From: Allacma fusca | Taxonomy: Eukaryota; Arthropoda; Collembola; Symphypleona; Sminthuridae | Assembly: GCA_947179485.1 (NCBI GenBank) | Contig: OX359246.1 | Location: 31,992,001 to 32,056,000 of the forward strand | Direction of reading: 5' to 3' | Length of the DNA: 64,000 nt | Shown: positions 12,444-25,910 of the stretch, piece by piece | Numbering within the stretch: position 1 is the stretch's first letter | How the letters are laid out: the number at the start of each line of letters is the position of its first letter | Made by a program: the position numbers and the translations under genes | The notes under the pieces: model-generated | The model's database searches: none | Seen by the model: the letters and a program-made list of their open reading frames with translations, nothing else | What the model was told of the DNA's origin: nothing

Positions 12444-13561
12444 CTTCTGTAATAATTACATACTTGACTAAAGGTATCTGGAACAAAAAAAAAGCCTTAA
12501 TAAAAAATGCACTTCAAAACTGAAAAAAGCCAAAGCAGTTGCCTCAATTTACTTTGTAATCAGTTTGAGTAAACTGTAAAGAAAAGTTTTTTGCTGTATA
12601 AAATCCATCCATACACTCAGGCCAGACACTTTGTAAAAATCCAATTGTGGGAAGCAGATGATAGATCCGTGTTAAAAGTATTTGCTAAGATTTTGCTGTA
12701 ATATTTTTGAATAATTTACTGTACACATTGTTTTTTTTTAGTATTGACAGCTCACAATAAGCATGATGAATATTTACATGTCTCATCCTGAGGCATCAAT
12801 ATTTTAAATGAAACTAATTCTGTTTCTGTGAAGAAATGTAATTGAGTTCCACAAACAGGATATTTTCTGTTGAAACGGTTTTAGTTCTACATTAAACTAC
12901 CTCATTATTAAATAATTATAGCTATACATGAGCTTACATATGTCTTCGTACCTAGACAACGTCACAGCTATACTTGCAATGACCTTCGAATATAATTAAT
13001 TACTCATTTATGATTAGATTATTGTAAACTTGTCATGTAATTAGCAATCCTGGACGATCAATTATTCCTCCGAAAGCACTTACAATACTTTATGCTTTCA
13101 GTTAATGCGTTAAAAATGTTAATTCAGAGCTGTGCATTTTAACTATTACTGTAACAATATAATGCTTCTATGAATAATGCCGCAGTGATAATTATGAATA
13201 TTTATATAAGCATCGCCATTGCTTCCCCTGATTCCAAGTTCAGATTTTTTTCTTCAAAACAAACACAATGTGGTGTTCATGTAGAATTATACTGGAAGCC
13301 CCAACTTGTGTATTTGATTTTTAATATGGCTTTTGTAATGATTCTAAAAGTATATCCACCTTATGACGTAAACTGTTTTCGAGGCTTTAAACATCACCTG
13401 GACCTTCAGAAGTTGAAGGTGATTTGCACGTTGAGCACCAGGTTATAAAATAATCCAAATTCGCTCTGAAATCCTGATGTCGGTGTCACAGTGCCCCAAA
13501 CATAGCCTAACAACAACAGAGCCTATGTACATACATGCATACATACATAGTACCCAGGATT
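12444..13561. other. intergenic region, no supported gene
   Basis: AT-rich with no exon chain. A 92-codon frame at 13170-13448 has no recognisable feature. A short ACATACATGCATACATACATA microsatellite lies near 13530-13550. Confidence 0.4.
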
Positions 13562-13763
13562 GTTACCTACCACGTTTGAAATAATTCCATACCAAAGAAG
13601 GTCAATTGAAACCCTGGGGAAACATTTAGCGTTTCAAAAGGCAAATCCTTTGTGGATGTCATGGATTTGGCAGCGGAGAAAATCGGGATGATCGTTGAAA
13701 ACAATGATATTTTCATATTATGGCTAACCGACATGAGCCATTTATGTAAGAAATGTGTGTAAG
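13562..13763 (+). pseudogene. DUF4430 pseudogene (copy C) lacking exon 3
   Basis: The stretch matches exon 2 of copies A and B (NPGETFSVSKGKSFVDVMDLAAE) and joins directly to exon-4-type sequence (GMIVENNDIFILWLTDMSH). The whole of exon 3, both flanking introns and the signal-peptide exon are missing. The exon-2 part has two in-frame TGA codons, one at the conserved Trp of the HVWN motif. The join falls inside the exons (after GCAGCGGAGAAA) and not at splice sites, so a deletion is more likely than retroposition. It lies 1.1 kb after copy B. Confidence 0.8.
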
Positions 13764-14462
13764 ATTAGAAGCGTCTAGTATTTAGCGAAAGTTTTAATAA
13801 ATGCATTTTAAATCCAACAAGAAATGAAAAAGTATGTGTGAATTTATTTGGTATTTCTATTCCCCTGAAATGTCAATTGTCAAAGCCCGGTCTGTTATTG
13901 CTTCATATATCACATCCAAACAGACCAAGGATTTTGCAAAAATTCAACAGTGAGAAGGAGCTGATAAATCTAAGTTACATATGTACATACTACAAAACAC
14001 TGACAAAGACTTTTGTTCCATATATTTTTTGGAGATCAAATCTTGGTCCATTAAAAGCTATGAGCAAAGTGTAATACAGCATATTTCCCCTGCCTTAAGG
14101 GTGATTACCACACAATACCTCTGACATGACAATAATGGACTTTTATCTCAAATCACACCGGGAGATAATCACTGAGAAGATAAAGGCATGCATTACCTTA
14201 GGCCCATCAATGTCAAAGCAAAATACAAAAGTCAAAGCTCTGGCCAAGCCTTATCAAAATATAGGAAATCTGTAGTAAATCTGACGCTTACAAAACCTTT
14301 GTCTTGAAATCCGTGAAATGGAAATACGTAGATAGCAAGTATCATTCCGACTCCCCATTCGTCCTTCAGTTTCCAACTTACGTAATAGAGTTTGCTCCTG
14401 AAAATTCTACCCATATACAAAGACAACGGCCCAGTGGCCTCACAAAACTCCAAATAGTAACC

Positions 14463-16832
14463 ATGAAGGGATTCATATTTGTGGCCTCTCTTATTATCTT
14501 CGTCACGGATGGTGCAAGTTCTCAGCAGAAATGGAACCCAAAAGGTGAGCTCCTGGAAATAAATATTTGGTTTCAAAAATTATTATTTCCAGGTAAAATG
14601 AGTAGCACAAGAGAACTTTCCATGCTTATTCTTACACATTATATAAGTACATCATTAACCGTCACATATTTTGTATAGGAAAAAGAGCTGCTGCCATTTT
14701 GAAGAAAAATTTTTAAACAGCTTTTTCCTCAAATATTTTTGAAAAGTTTACAGATGCTTACGAAATTTTTGAATCATTGGTGTTGGTTGTTGGTGTGCAC
14801 TGATTATGAAGAGACAGCGCATTTGATTGGAAAGTATCTCAAAACACAATGGGAATTTACAATGGGATAAAGCTTGTACTTGAATTTTATTTCTATTTTT
14901 ACAACGGACGAAAGATGATTATTAATTATGTCTGATCCTGAATGACGTGTATTTTCTACACACGTGTCACATGAAAATATTATTTAACCACGACTATTAA
15001 TCTCCGCTGTAATTACGCAGATACATTCAATGTTTAATTACCACGAAACGTTTTAGTTCCCCTTAGTCCTTGAATGTTAGGAATGATAGTGACAAATCTT
15101 GAAGCCCCCATGATTTTTGTTTTCCAGAATCAGTGCTAGGGAGTGCTAAAGTTGTGAGGCATTATTTAGTAAGAGGGGCTCTATAATTTAGGTTTTGTGA
15201 GTTAACAGGGGCTCACCCGACACAATGGTTGTATGCATAAATAATATTCTATGCCATGAATTTTATAATAAATGAACTCAGTAAATGAAACTAATTCCTT
15301 GTTTCCTTGTAGAAATTGCATTGAGTTCCACAAACCCGTCCCAAACAGTGACAATAGACAGCAAAGCAACCGAGTTCATTTTTATGGTGGCTCCGGAAAC
15401 CAGGGAATTATACGGTCGGGCTCGCTACACCATTGACGTTTTCATTGATGAGTTAAACTGTACCACAAATAATCAGGATAAGGAGCCTTCTTACCTCTTA
15501 TTTGATTCCGAGTCAGGGGAAGTGAGCATCCCAAGCTTTACTAAATGCGCTGTTTTAAAAAAAGATGAACTTCCCGCTTTCCAATTTAATAATGGGAGCA
15601 ACCTTGGAGCGGACAAAATCCGAGTTAAGCCAGTGGGTGCCAAGTGGTCCCGTGAGAATTACGGGATAATTCGGGCTGAATTGAAAATAACCCGTGAGTA
15701 AATAATAACCCCAAGAATTTTATTCCTGTGACATTCCTGTACTGAAAATGTTAAAGGCTGCAATTATTTATGCTGTGCAAGAAGGAAATTAAATGTAATT
15801 ATTTTTAATACATCGTACAGGTCAAATCATTCTTGGAGATGAAACTCCTCAAGTGGACATTCAAATTGACCCCACAATTGACTACGAAATTTTAAGTGCT
15901 CAAGGGTCAAAATTCTGTAGCCAGCGGACGGATTTCAAATGTAGCGTTTCCATGACAGTGTTTGGTAGATTTAATTTCCAGGAAGAAGGACTTGGTGGTT
16001 TGAAGTACACCGTTACCGATTCCGAAGGGGTCAAGTCCGAAGTTATGTGGAGTTCTCGTAAAACCCGAACCTCTATGGAATCCCTTGATTCCATGAAATT
16101 TGAGTTAGTTGGAGAGCAAAAGGACAAATTGAACACTAGTGTCACTGTCAACCTTCAATTATGTATGAGCTATTTAAATTTCATTCTATTTAAGTGGATA
16201 TGACAGGATGGTTTTAACTTAACGAGATAATGTAGAATAATCTGGGTTTTCAGATTCGGATGAAACTCACAGGTGTCCTTCAGGTTACTTTACATGCGAC
16301 AAGACCAGAGGGAAGGACAAGAATTCTGCAAGTTGCATCCCATACAGTTGGAGATGTGATGGAAGATATAACTGCCCTTCTGAATCCGACGAGTCCATTG
16401 ATGAGTGCCAAAATTACTGTGACTACGGTAAGTTCTTAGGGGAGTCACCGAATTTAGGAGTTAGTTGTATTTCAATGAGGAATGTACTCAAAAATTTGTG
16501 TATAAATGTCTACAGTGTACACATACTCAGGCTGGTCTTTAGCTTGGGCGGTTCTGACACTCGTCCTCATGCTCAGTGGACTCATTCTTGTGATGCATGC
16601 GATCAGACGAGTGTGTCTGCGACGCCCTGTCGTAAGTACAATTAGCTTCGAAATAATTCAGAATTAAAAGTCTAATGAAGATTAATTTTTAGTAGTAATT
16701 TTTCACAAAATTGTAACACTCGCGACTTTGTACATTGTGCAGCCAAGACCAAGGACAAATGCCAATTCAGAAGCTTACCCAACCAAGGATGTTCCTCCAA
16801 CTTATCAACAGGCTACTCATAATCGGATCTAG
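14463..16832 (+). CDS. single-pass membrane protein: novel ectodomain, LDL-receptor class A module, PPxY tail
   Basis: Six exons with consistent phases: 14463-14544, 15313-15693, 15821-16162, 16254-16427, 16516-16631, 16743-16832. A signal peptide (MKGFIFVASLIIFVTDGASS) leads into two exons of about 127 and 114 residues that look like two beta-rich extracellular domains (few cysteines, repeated F/V strands); I do not recognise the family. Exon 4 is an LDLa module with six cysteines: CPSGYFTC, CIPYSWRCDGRYNC, the acidic Ca-binding SESDES and DEC. Exon 5 is a transmembrane helix (WAVLTLVLMLSGLILVMHA) followed by a basic stop. The tail ends with KDVPPTYQQATHNRI, a PPxY motif for WW-domain proteins such as Nedd4-type ubiquitin ligases. 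A cell-surface receptor or adaptor with regulated turnover is inference. Confidence 0.8.
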
Positions 16833-17265
16833 GATATTTTCTCCCTGAAGTTTAAACCTCTCAAACACTGGCCGTTCAAATCTGATTTATAGGATCGGCT
16901 TCACAATTTTTAAAATGAACCCTTGGATTATTACAAACAAACCAATATGACACAATTGAATTTTTCAGATCCCATATGTTATAACGATTTGAAATCTTAT
17001 TATATATACAGGGGAAAATATAAGGAAAAAATCCTTGTAAAATTATTATTGATTTATAAGCTTGACATTGACATAGATAATTACATATAGATTCTTTAAT
17101 TAACAAATTATCCACAAATATTTTACAGATTTAAACCACCTGGACATACACATTTTAATTTACAATTCGGTTTTACAATCAGTATTTGTTGCTGCAACAT
17201 ATTCAAGCTTCTTATATCTGCGCCTCGGATCTTTAATTAACTCTAATAATTAAATTATTACTAAA

Positions 17266-20200
17266 TCAAACACCAGAATTTTTATTGATATTGTTCCCAT
17301 TAATATCTTCAATGATTTCATCATTTTTATCTTTCTTAAGCTTCGGCGGGGGTGCATTAGTGGGTAAGATCATTTTTGCCAAGTGCATAAACGGTACTTC
17401 CACGCACATGAGCAGTAAGTAGGCTGCAAATCCTGTGACCATTAGTATTCCCAAGTATTCTATTACCTGGAATAATTCCCATTAAAAATTTAATTAACAC
17501 TTATTAATAGTAGCTATAACCAGTTTGTTAAAAATCTTTCAAGTATCAGATTATTTCAAGTCCTTATTACCACTGAATAGCTGCTAAAATGAGTGGGATG
17601 AAGCTTCATAGTGTAGTAAGTATTGAGAGTATGGAACTGCACTAAGTAAATACTAAAAGAAAGACGTCCAAGTGGAATGAAAATTTTTAAGGACAAAATC
17701 TTATTCACCCAGCCCCCATAACCATTAACACAAGCGAAGATAATCCAAGAGATGCAGAGCGCCCAAGCAAATCGATGCAGACCTCCGTAGGCTGCAGCAT
17801 GGGCTGAATTTAAGGTCTGATCCAAATTTTTCGGATCGGAGTAGTACATCACTACGTAAATAATTGCCAAGGCAAAAATAGTGCTGAAAGTCCAGCAAAC
17901 CCCAATAACGATTTTGGATATGTTCCTAAACATGGCTGGATGTTTTCCCTTCAGGTAAAATAAGTAGCCAAGGGCAAGACCTGCTGTGTACACATCCGAT
18001 CTGACCCATGGTTTTGTATACAAATCAGCCCAGTATTCCAGTTTCTTTCCCCTGAGAATTTAATAGCAACTTCCCTTTTCATTTATTTTTAAAAAAACAC
18101 GTATTTTAATGAAAGGAATATTTAAAGAAAATTTCTATTTTACGGTATTGTCAAAATGTTTGTGGGAGTCTGATGGAAATACGCTGTTACAAAGGTACGG
18201 GTCGCAAGGGAAACAGTACTCAAGGAAATTAATAGGGCAATTCCTATTTTCCTCCATCTCCATAAAGGGATGATGATGAGAGGTGATAAAAGGAAAAGCT
18301 GCATGTCCACGTCCAAGTACCACGTCAGGTAAAAACACTAAAATTTATCCAGATAATTGATATTCATTTAATTGTGAATCAATAGGACTCTTGATAAGGA
18401 GAGGGTCCTTAAAAAAACATTTTTTCTATTAAGGACATTTTCTCTTGAATAATGTCTGTGATTGTTGAATCTTACCCATCCAACTTCCCCTACATGTCCC
18501 TGAAATAAATTGCTGATGTACAGAAGGTTCCGCCACCAGTAAGTTTGACAAAGTTCTTTATGCTTGTCCATTTCGTACCAAAAAATCCCATCACCACTGT
18601 ACGGCAAAATGGTTGCGAGGATCCCCACCAAAATTGCTACAACAGGGGTTAGCCTAACATTAAATCCACAAATGTGAATACAAATGCATTGTTGACAAAA
18701 ACAAGTAAGTAATTGGATGCAATTAATTATAGTTAAGCAAATAGAAAAATCTAAAATTCATACCGAAGATACCGATGAACGGCAAAAAGGAAGTAGTTAA
18801 ATTTCCCTTTAGTCTTATCCAACATTTTGAGTAAATTATAAGCCACAAGGAAACCACTCATGAGAAAGAATGTGTCCACAGAGAGCGAGGCATTCAAAAT
18901 TGGATATGCGGACCAATCTTTGTAAATCTGTATTGGTTATACAGCAATCATAGTAATACAATATTTTGAGAGCTCGGTTTATGGATACTTACCAGAAAAA
19001 AAAAGATTTATTTCGAGAAGTTATTCTGCATTAATGAGTTCAAAATAGTGGGGAAAGAAATATTACGTGTTTTATATCCACATTGTTCCAATTCAATGTT
19101 TGCGAAGAGGCTGAAAAAGTATGACCCAGCAGAATCCAAGCTGACGTCAAAAACCGGATACCATTTAAACAAGTGAAATTGTCCGAGCCAACTTTGGTGC
19201 TGAGCCAGTTCCGTGTATTTGTATAGAAGGAAAAGGCGAGGATTATCTTCATTCCAGCTCCTTTGAAAAATCAGAAAGATTTCACAACCTTGTGAACGAA
19301 TATTTGAGCCAAGCATTTATTTTAGAGATTTTCTAACATCGCACTCAAAAAATCTAGGACATAAAATCAGGCTTCCCTAAAGGCTCTGTACCTTTCCTTA
19401 TTTCTTTTTTGCCATAAACATCTACAGCCGTGCCTACAATGCATAAGAGTGCGATTCCAGCCAGGATAAAGCTATAGGCAAAGGAAATAAAAAATCCCAT
19501 GAATTTAACTATAAAAGCATGCAGATGTAATTTAATAAAAAGTTTTTTTGTTAGTATTATTTCTTACATCATGACCCAATCTCCAGCATTGAGCGGGGGT
19601 TTTTCATCCGTGTAACAAACTTCTACGGACTGACTCACCCAGTCCTGCGACACATGTTTATGGAACGATACAAACAAATTTTGCAGGTCTTCTGTAGAGC
19701 AAGAAGCAGGGAAACATGTTCCGAGATTAGGTAGCATTGGTGGTAAAGTGGCTTCAAACAAATATTGCTAAATAAAATCAACAGTACTTAATTCTTTTCA
19801 TGTGACCAAAAACTGGGTAATTAATATAAATTTTGCTGTGCTTAAATGTAATTATACAATAATGAAACAATCTTTACGGGAAAGGTTTTTTAATACTTCG
19901 TGCACTCACTAACAAAAGCTCTAAGGAAGCAGACTCTCGTAGGCCAGGGTCCAGATTTTGTACAGAGGCCACTCCACTCTTGCCAGATCCAATAAGCTCC
20001 ACTAATTTTGGGCCGGGGAAAAGATACGTTGTACAATACTTTCCCTTGACTTCACTAACATAATTGGGCTTTCCCACTGGTCTGTACTCCCCCCGGATTT
20101 GCAAGCATTCTTTCAAATCCCCCACAGAAGCAGTGTGACCACTGAGAATTCCACTGGGAAATTTCCCCCAGGAGTCTAACACTAGATTTTCAAAATTCAA

Positions 20201-20702
20201 ATGTATTAACATTAATATACATTTTTATACAAGTGCATTTTTAAAACAATAGGATTTAATCTTGGCCTGAGATACCACCCATAAAGATTAATTTGAACTG
20301 TGGAGAAAGTATATTTGTACTTTGTAGGATCCATGTTTCAGGAATCTTGGGCAATTCCTCCACTGCCTCCACAACGTACTGTAACTGCTCAGCACAATTT
20401 TCCGTCAAATTTTCGAAAAGTTCCAAATTAGAAATTCCTGGTAAGTTCCTATACCGAAATAAGTCCTTGAATGTAGCACCACTGAATAATCCTCCTCGTG
20501 GAAATATATTTGGGATGGTACTTAAATCTTCCTTTAAATTATCAAAATTTAAATTTTGCAAATGTGGATATTGTATTGCTAACTCCTCGAAAGATCGTCC
20601 GGTTTTGTGTACAGGGAAGTTTTGTGACTGTGCGGAGGGAAGCACTAATGTTAATGTTATAACTGTAATTCCTAGCATTATTGAACACATGGGGGCATGC
20701 AT
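17266..20702 (-). CDS. NRF-6-like multipass acyltransferase, tandem copy 1
   Basis: Ten exons, 5' to 3': 20321-20702, 19910-20181, 19568-19767, 19392-19471, 19067-19260, 18764-18927, 18476-18653, 18144-18337, 17571-18051, 17266-17466. All phases agree and give about 781 residues. A signal peptide is followed by the secreted NRF domain with conserved cysteines (GKYCTTYLFPG, LGTCFPASCSTEDL, VEVCYTDEKPPL). A first membrane helix follows, then the acyltransferase-3 domain: LNGIRFLTSAWILLGHTF, SVDTFFLMSGFLVAYNLL, the WYLDVDMQLFLLSPL segment, KPWVRSDVY and LGRLSFSIYLVQ. The family is named after C. elegans nose-resistant-to-fluoxetine-6 and is proposed to move or acylate lipids at epithelial membranes. 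The tail is short, hydrophilic and lysine-rich. Copies 2 and 3 have the same gene structure. Confidence 0.9.
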
Positions 20703-21284
20703 AATGGAAAAAAGGCTTGCATTTATGGGATTTTAAATTCTAATAAAATATTTTAAAAAATTACTTCTACAAATCTCTAGATACAAAATGCACAATGATT
20801 AATTTATGTTTATATTCTCAGTCTATGAAGACGCACTATCCTCATGTGATTTAACACAAACGACAATCGCAAGCGAAGCGTGGAAAAATAAATCATTTAT
20901 CTCTTAAATCTTATTATTAAATTGAGCGAGCGACATACATAAATGCAGTGCAGAAATTGTTTGAGAGACAGCTGTCACATACTAATTGATTGCGATTTTC
21001 CCCACACTCCATAGTAGTGGCTAGATTACCCCACATCTTGAACCCTGAGGTATTAATAACTGCTATGTGCAGATAAACACAGGAGATTATCTCTCGAAAT
21101 ATAGTTGCTCAAAGCAATTGCTCATGCCCTGTCAATACAAAAGGAATTATCAATACACTAATCAGTCTTTTACGTTCTGATTTATTCTAACGTGAGCTGC
21201 TATGTATGAAGCTATAATAATTATTATAGGAAACATAAATATTGGTAGTACAATTTCTCATCGAACATTGTCATTTTGGACGGG
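20703..21284. other. intergenic region between NRF-6-like copies 1 and 2
   Basis: No gene beyond the relic at 21285-21346. The stretch contains the presumed promoter of copy 1; I could not place a clear TATA box. Confidence 0.35.
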
Positions 21285-21346
21285 ATCTTGGTTTACGTTT
21301 ACGCTAATGTCTTCACTGGCCTTAGCCTTGTCCCTCGTGAGTTTTT
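21285..21346 (-). pseudogene. relic of a further NRF-6-like gene (last-exon tail only)
   Basis: Read on the minus strand, one frame gives KLTRDKAKASEDI then VNVNQDPVQNDNV before a stop. This lines up with the C-terminal tails of copies 2 and 3 (KEKVEPLEDVNGNQAPVKNHNV) and ends at the corresponding point. No other exon of this copy is visible around it. It lies about 200 bp past the end of copy 2, as expected for the remains of a tandem gene. Confidence 0.6.
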
Positions 21347-21551
21347 AGACCGGAAATCCCAAGGAAGAATCATTTCGGTCAGCAACATAAATGTTATATT
21401 TCAAAGGTAATCAATAAAAGCTTCAAGAAGATAATAAAATTATTTTTTAATCGAAAATATATTATCACATTCATTGCTTGTACTACAGATATCTATATTT
21501 ACATTAGACCTATTTACGTAAAAACTATATACTCATAAAATCATTTTATTA

Positions 21552-24500
21552 TCAAACATTGTGATTTTTAACAGGAGCTTGGTTTCCGTTAACGTCCTCA
21601 AGGGGCTCTACCTTCTCCTTTGGTTTCTTAGGCTGGATATTAGTAGGGAGGAACATTTTAGCCAAAAGCATAAATGGAACCTCAATGGTCATGTATAGAA
21701 AGTATGACGCAAAAATATTCAGAAGGAGCAAGCCCAAGTACTCAGTCACCTGTAATTAATAAATAATTAAAACCAATGACTTCTAAAAACTATTTGCAAT
21801 GTTTGTATAAATTTACTATAGAAAACCCAAAAGAACTTATTTCCTAATAATGTATTAAAAACTTACTAGAAAATATCTGCTAAAATGAACCGGATGAAGC
21901 TTCATGGAAAAGTGTGTGTATAAAACAAGGAATTGTACTAAGTAGAAAGTGTATGTCAGTCGTCCAAGGGGGATGAAAATTTTTAAGGACAAGATCTTAT
22001 TCACAAAGCCCCCATAACCATTGACGCAGGCGAAGATAATCCAAGAAATGCTAAGTGCCCAGACAAACCGATGCAGACCTGCGTAAGCTGCCGAGTGGGC
22101 CGAGTGAAGGGTCTCTTCAATGTGTTCAGGGTAGGAGTAGTACATGACTCCGTAGACACTTCCCAGAGCAAAAATAGTACTCAAAGTCCAACCGATCAGG
22201 ATTATGATTTTTGAGATATTCCTAAAAATTGCGGGCTGCTTTGTTTTCAGGTAGAAAGCATAACCCAGAGCAATCCCAACAACGTAGACGTCAAACCGGA
22301 CCCAAGGTTTGTTGTAAAAATCAGCCCAATAACCCAAGTCTTGCTGCCTGGAAAATGACCATTATACAAAAGTTAGAGCTTTTTAAATACATCTGCTTTC
22401 ATATGGATTTGAGAAAAATACAAATCTTCATTCAATTAAGAAAACGCACGGTATGGATGGTATTGACGTTGGGGTTTGATGGAAATAAGCTTGGTTGAAT
22501 ACTCGTGCCCCCAAACCAATGACACTCAGGGCGAGGAGTAAGCTCAGACCGATCTTTTTCCATTTCCACAAAGGGATGATAAGAAGTGGGGATACAAGGA
22601 AACATTGCATGTCCACGTTCAAGTACCAAGCTGCATTATAACACTGTCATATTTCAAGGACAAAAATAACAGATCGTTTCATTTAAAAATATTTCCTTGC
22701 CAAAGGATAAAAATAATATTTTAAATGAATAGTACACTTTAACATAATTACCTCATAGTTCTTATACAAATTATTAATATACAGGAGGCTTCTCCACCAG
22801 TAAGTTCGACACTCTTCTTTTAGCCCATCTATTTCATACCAGTAGTAGCCGACGTTGAAATAAGGCCAAATGGTGGCAGTGATCCCAATCACAATTGCCA
22901 GGACAGGCGTTAGTCTGAGGGGCAAATAAATAAATAATATGGTAAAATACGCACAGGGGAAAGTCTCCTGGTAATATTACACTTTAAAATGTAGGTGTTA
23001 ATGTATGTATCTACGTTATATGTATGTACGTACATATATCTTAATTGTATTTACGCATAAAGCATGCATTTGATAGAATTTTAAATCCAAACCGTAAGTA
23101 TCGATGAATTACGAAAAGCAAGTAGTTGAACCGCCCCTTCGTTTTGTCCAGGACTTTAAGTAAATTGTAAGCCACTAAGAAACCACTCATAAGGAAAAAT
23201 GTGTCCACTGAGAGTGTCCCATTCAAAAGTGGGTAGATGGACCAGTCCTTGTATACCTGATAATTACAAAGCTCAACATCATGTAGATTTTGATCACTGT
23301 AAATAATTAGTCCTGATTAAATTCATTAAAAATAAAAATTACCATTCTTATATCCACTAGGTTCCATTTCAATGTTTGCGAGGATGAGGAGAAGCAATGG
23401 TCAAGTAAAATCCAAGCCGATGTCAAAAACCGGATTCCATTCAAACAAGTGAAATTGTCCGCTCCTACTTTGGTGTTGAGTAGACCCTTTGTATTTGTGT
23501 AGAAGGAGAAAGTCAAGATTACTTTCATTCCAGTACCTGAAAAAAATAGCGTAATTCTTGATTTTAAAAATTCTGTCAGCAGCAACTAGTAGTGTTATAG
23601 AATTTTAGTCATCCTGAAACTACTGGAAAAACTTTCATTTGAGCGTACCTTTTTTCAAATTCTCTTTCCCATAAACATCTACAACCGTGCCTATGATGCA
23701 GACGAGTGCGATTGCCCCGAGTATGATTCTATTTTAAAATAAATACATTGTGTAAGGAAATACAATTTTTGTTTATAATAAAATTGTTGTCTTTAAATGC
23801 ACTTGTGGGACCCACATCATAACCCAATCTCCGGCTTGAAGCGGCGGCTTCTCATCCGTGTAACAGACCTGAACCATTTGGCTCACAAAATCCCGTGACA
23901 CTTCTTTATGGTACGATACAAGAAATTGTTGAACATCTTCCGTTGAACACGAATCTGGGAAGCATGTTCCGAGGACGGGGAGCATGGATGGTGCAACGGG
24001 TTGAAATATATATTGCTGTGGAAATAAAAAACCAAAACGTTTAGGTGAATTCCAAATTGTAGTAATTATAATCAAAATTCTGTATCGTCAAGGATTTTAC
24101 ATATTTAGTTACTACATGCTCTTCCACTTACTAACAAAAGTTCCAACGAAACGGATTGTCTTAAGCCAGGTTCTAAATTTTGCAAAGTGGCTCTCTCGCT
24201 TTCTCCTGAACCTAGCAATGGGAAATTAGGACCAGGGAAAAGATACGTAACGCAGTACTTTCCTTTAACATCTTCAATATTCTCAGGTTCATTCTCTGAT
24301 CCGATCTTGCCCCTGATCTGCAAGCATTCTTTTAAATCCCCTTCTGACACGACGTGACCACTGAGAATCCCACTGTTCACTTTCCCCCACGCGTCCAACA
24401 CTAATTTTTTTAAATTAAATAATTTTCATGAATTTCATAAGGTTCAAATACAGACACAGTTTAATATGTAGGGAAAATATCAAGTTGAAAAAACTTACTT

Positions 24501-24871
24501 TGGAGTATCCATGTATCAATTGGCAATTTTTGAAGGGATTCCACTGTGTACTTTAAATGATTGGCACAATTTGCGGTTACATTTTCAAAAAGTGAGTCGT
24601 ACGTACTACTCTGTGAGGTTTTCCTATATCGAAGTAAGTCAGAAAATATGGTGCCTTTGGATGGTTCGGGGATAAAATTTGGATGGGGGCTAAGATCTCT
24701 CTTTAAAATATCAATGTTTAAATGTTGTAAATGTGGGTATTGTTTTGCAAACTCCTCGAAAGCCCGTCCATTTTTGTGGAGGGGGAAGTCTTGTGACAGC
24801 ACTATGGGAAGGATTATGGTTGCCCATGTTACAATTGTAAATAAGGTCTTTGATGCCAATAAGCTTAACAT
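21552..24871 (-). CDS. NRF-6-like multipass acyltransferase, tandem copy 2
   Basis: Ten exons: 24499-24871, 24132-24400, 23816-24015, 23649-23728, 23343-23536, 23093-23256, 22752-22914, 22450-22643, 21867-22347, 21552-21749. Phases match copy 1 at every junction; about 771 residues. NRF-domain cysteines are kept (GKYCVTYLFPG, LGTCFPDSCSTEDV, VQVCYTDEKPPL). The acyltransferase opening is LNGIRFLTSAWILLDHCF, with Asp in place of the Gly of copy 1 before the conserved His. The segment WYLNVDMQCFLVSPLL and the block KPWVRFDVYVVGIALGY follow. The donor after exon 3 is weak (GTGGGT), so reading through into a short alternative end is possible. The last exon is almost identical to that of copy 3, which suggests recent duplication or gene conversion. 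Confidence 0.88.
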
Positions 24872-25910
24872 TCTGGAGTAAGTTGGTAATTCTTACATTC
24901 AGAATAGAATTAATGGAGAGATGGGACGCTACAATAGCTTGAGGAATTATCATGATTTTTAAAAGTGCCTGTCTGATAATTACTGATAATTGATCTTGTA
25001 GATTGTGAACGATTTCCAATTCATAGTAAAACATTGCATTGGTATTTCCATCCGATAATCAAACATTTGTAAGAATTTTATGGTTGAGTTAATCTATAAT
25101 TAAATCATGAGGTGATATTTATTATATGTATATAATTATGATGGATGATAGTGCTGTGAAGAGTTATGTACATGATTGACAGCTGTCAGATACTCAGCAT
25201 GGTTAGTCGTAACGAACCCTTGAAGGGAGTTACACATGATGTCACGTTTAATTAACCCTGTGGTATATATTAACATATCACAGAGGAATTTTATCAGGTA
25301 CTATAAATAATAATTTATTATTGACAATTAAATTATAAATTGGCTATTTCACCATTTCCAATCTGTACTTTGGAATTATTTTCAAGTCATAATGATAATA
25401 TACAAATAGGTACTCACGTAATTACAGTTACACAGCACACAAAAATCTCAAATAAAATAGATTTCTCGAAGGTGTCCCTTTGAAAATATTTTTAAGGAAA
25501 TAAACACGCAGCCTGGGAATAAACAAAGACAGTCAAGAAGAAAAGCAATTTTCCTATCACTGAAGGCAGGCTACTGATTATTAATCAACAAAACCAGAGG
25601 TTATGGAATTAAGTTCTGAATATTTATACAAACATTCCTGTATAAGAACCACAAGAAGTAATTATTATTCGAAATTATTACAAAATTCTTTTAAAGCAAA
25701 AAAAAGCTTGAATATTGATAATTGTATTTGTTTGCTTGTTAGTCCGTCTACATTTTTAACTTGAAAATAATGGAAGTCTCAAAAAGACAAGCAGTTACAG
25801 TAAACACAATTTATAATTTAATCAAAAATATACATATTATCGCAGTCGTTGCTCGTTCTCGGCTTAATTACACTATAAATAATTATATAAAAACTGTTAT
25901 TATTTTTCCA
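24872..25910. other. intergenic region between NRF-6-like copies 2 and 3
   Basis: AT-rich, no supported gene. It presumably holds the promoter of copy 2 (near 24900-25000) and the 3' flank of copy 3. Open frames here have no domain resemblance. Confidence 0.35.

Noticed and set aside
14232..14576. 114-codon minus-strand frame
   Set aside because: Overlaps the start of the LDLa membrane-protein gene on the other strand and shows no family feature.
20293..20736. 147-codon plus-strand frame
   Set aside because: Antisense to exon 1 of NRF-6-like copy 1, which has a clear signal peptide and family match.
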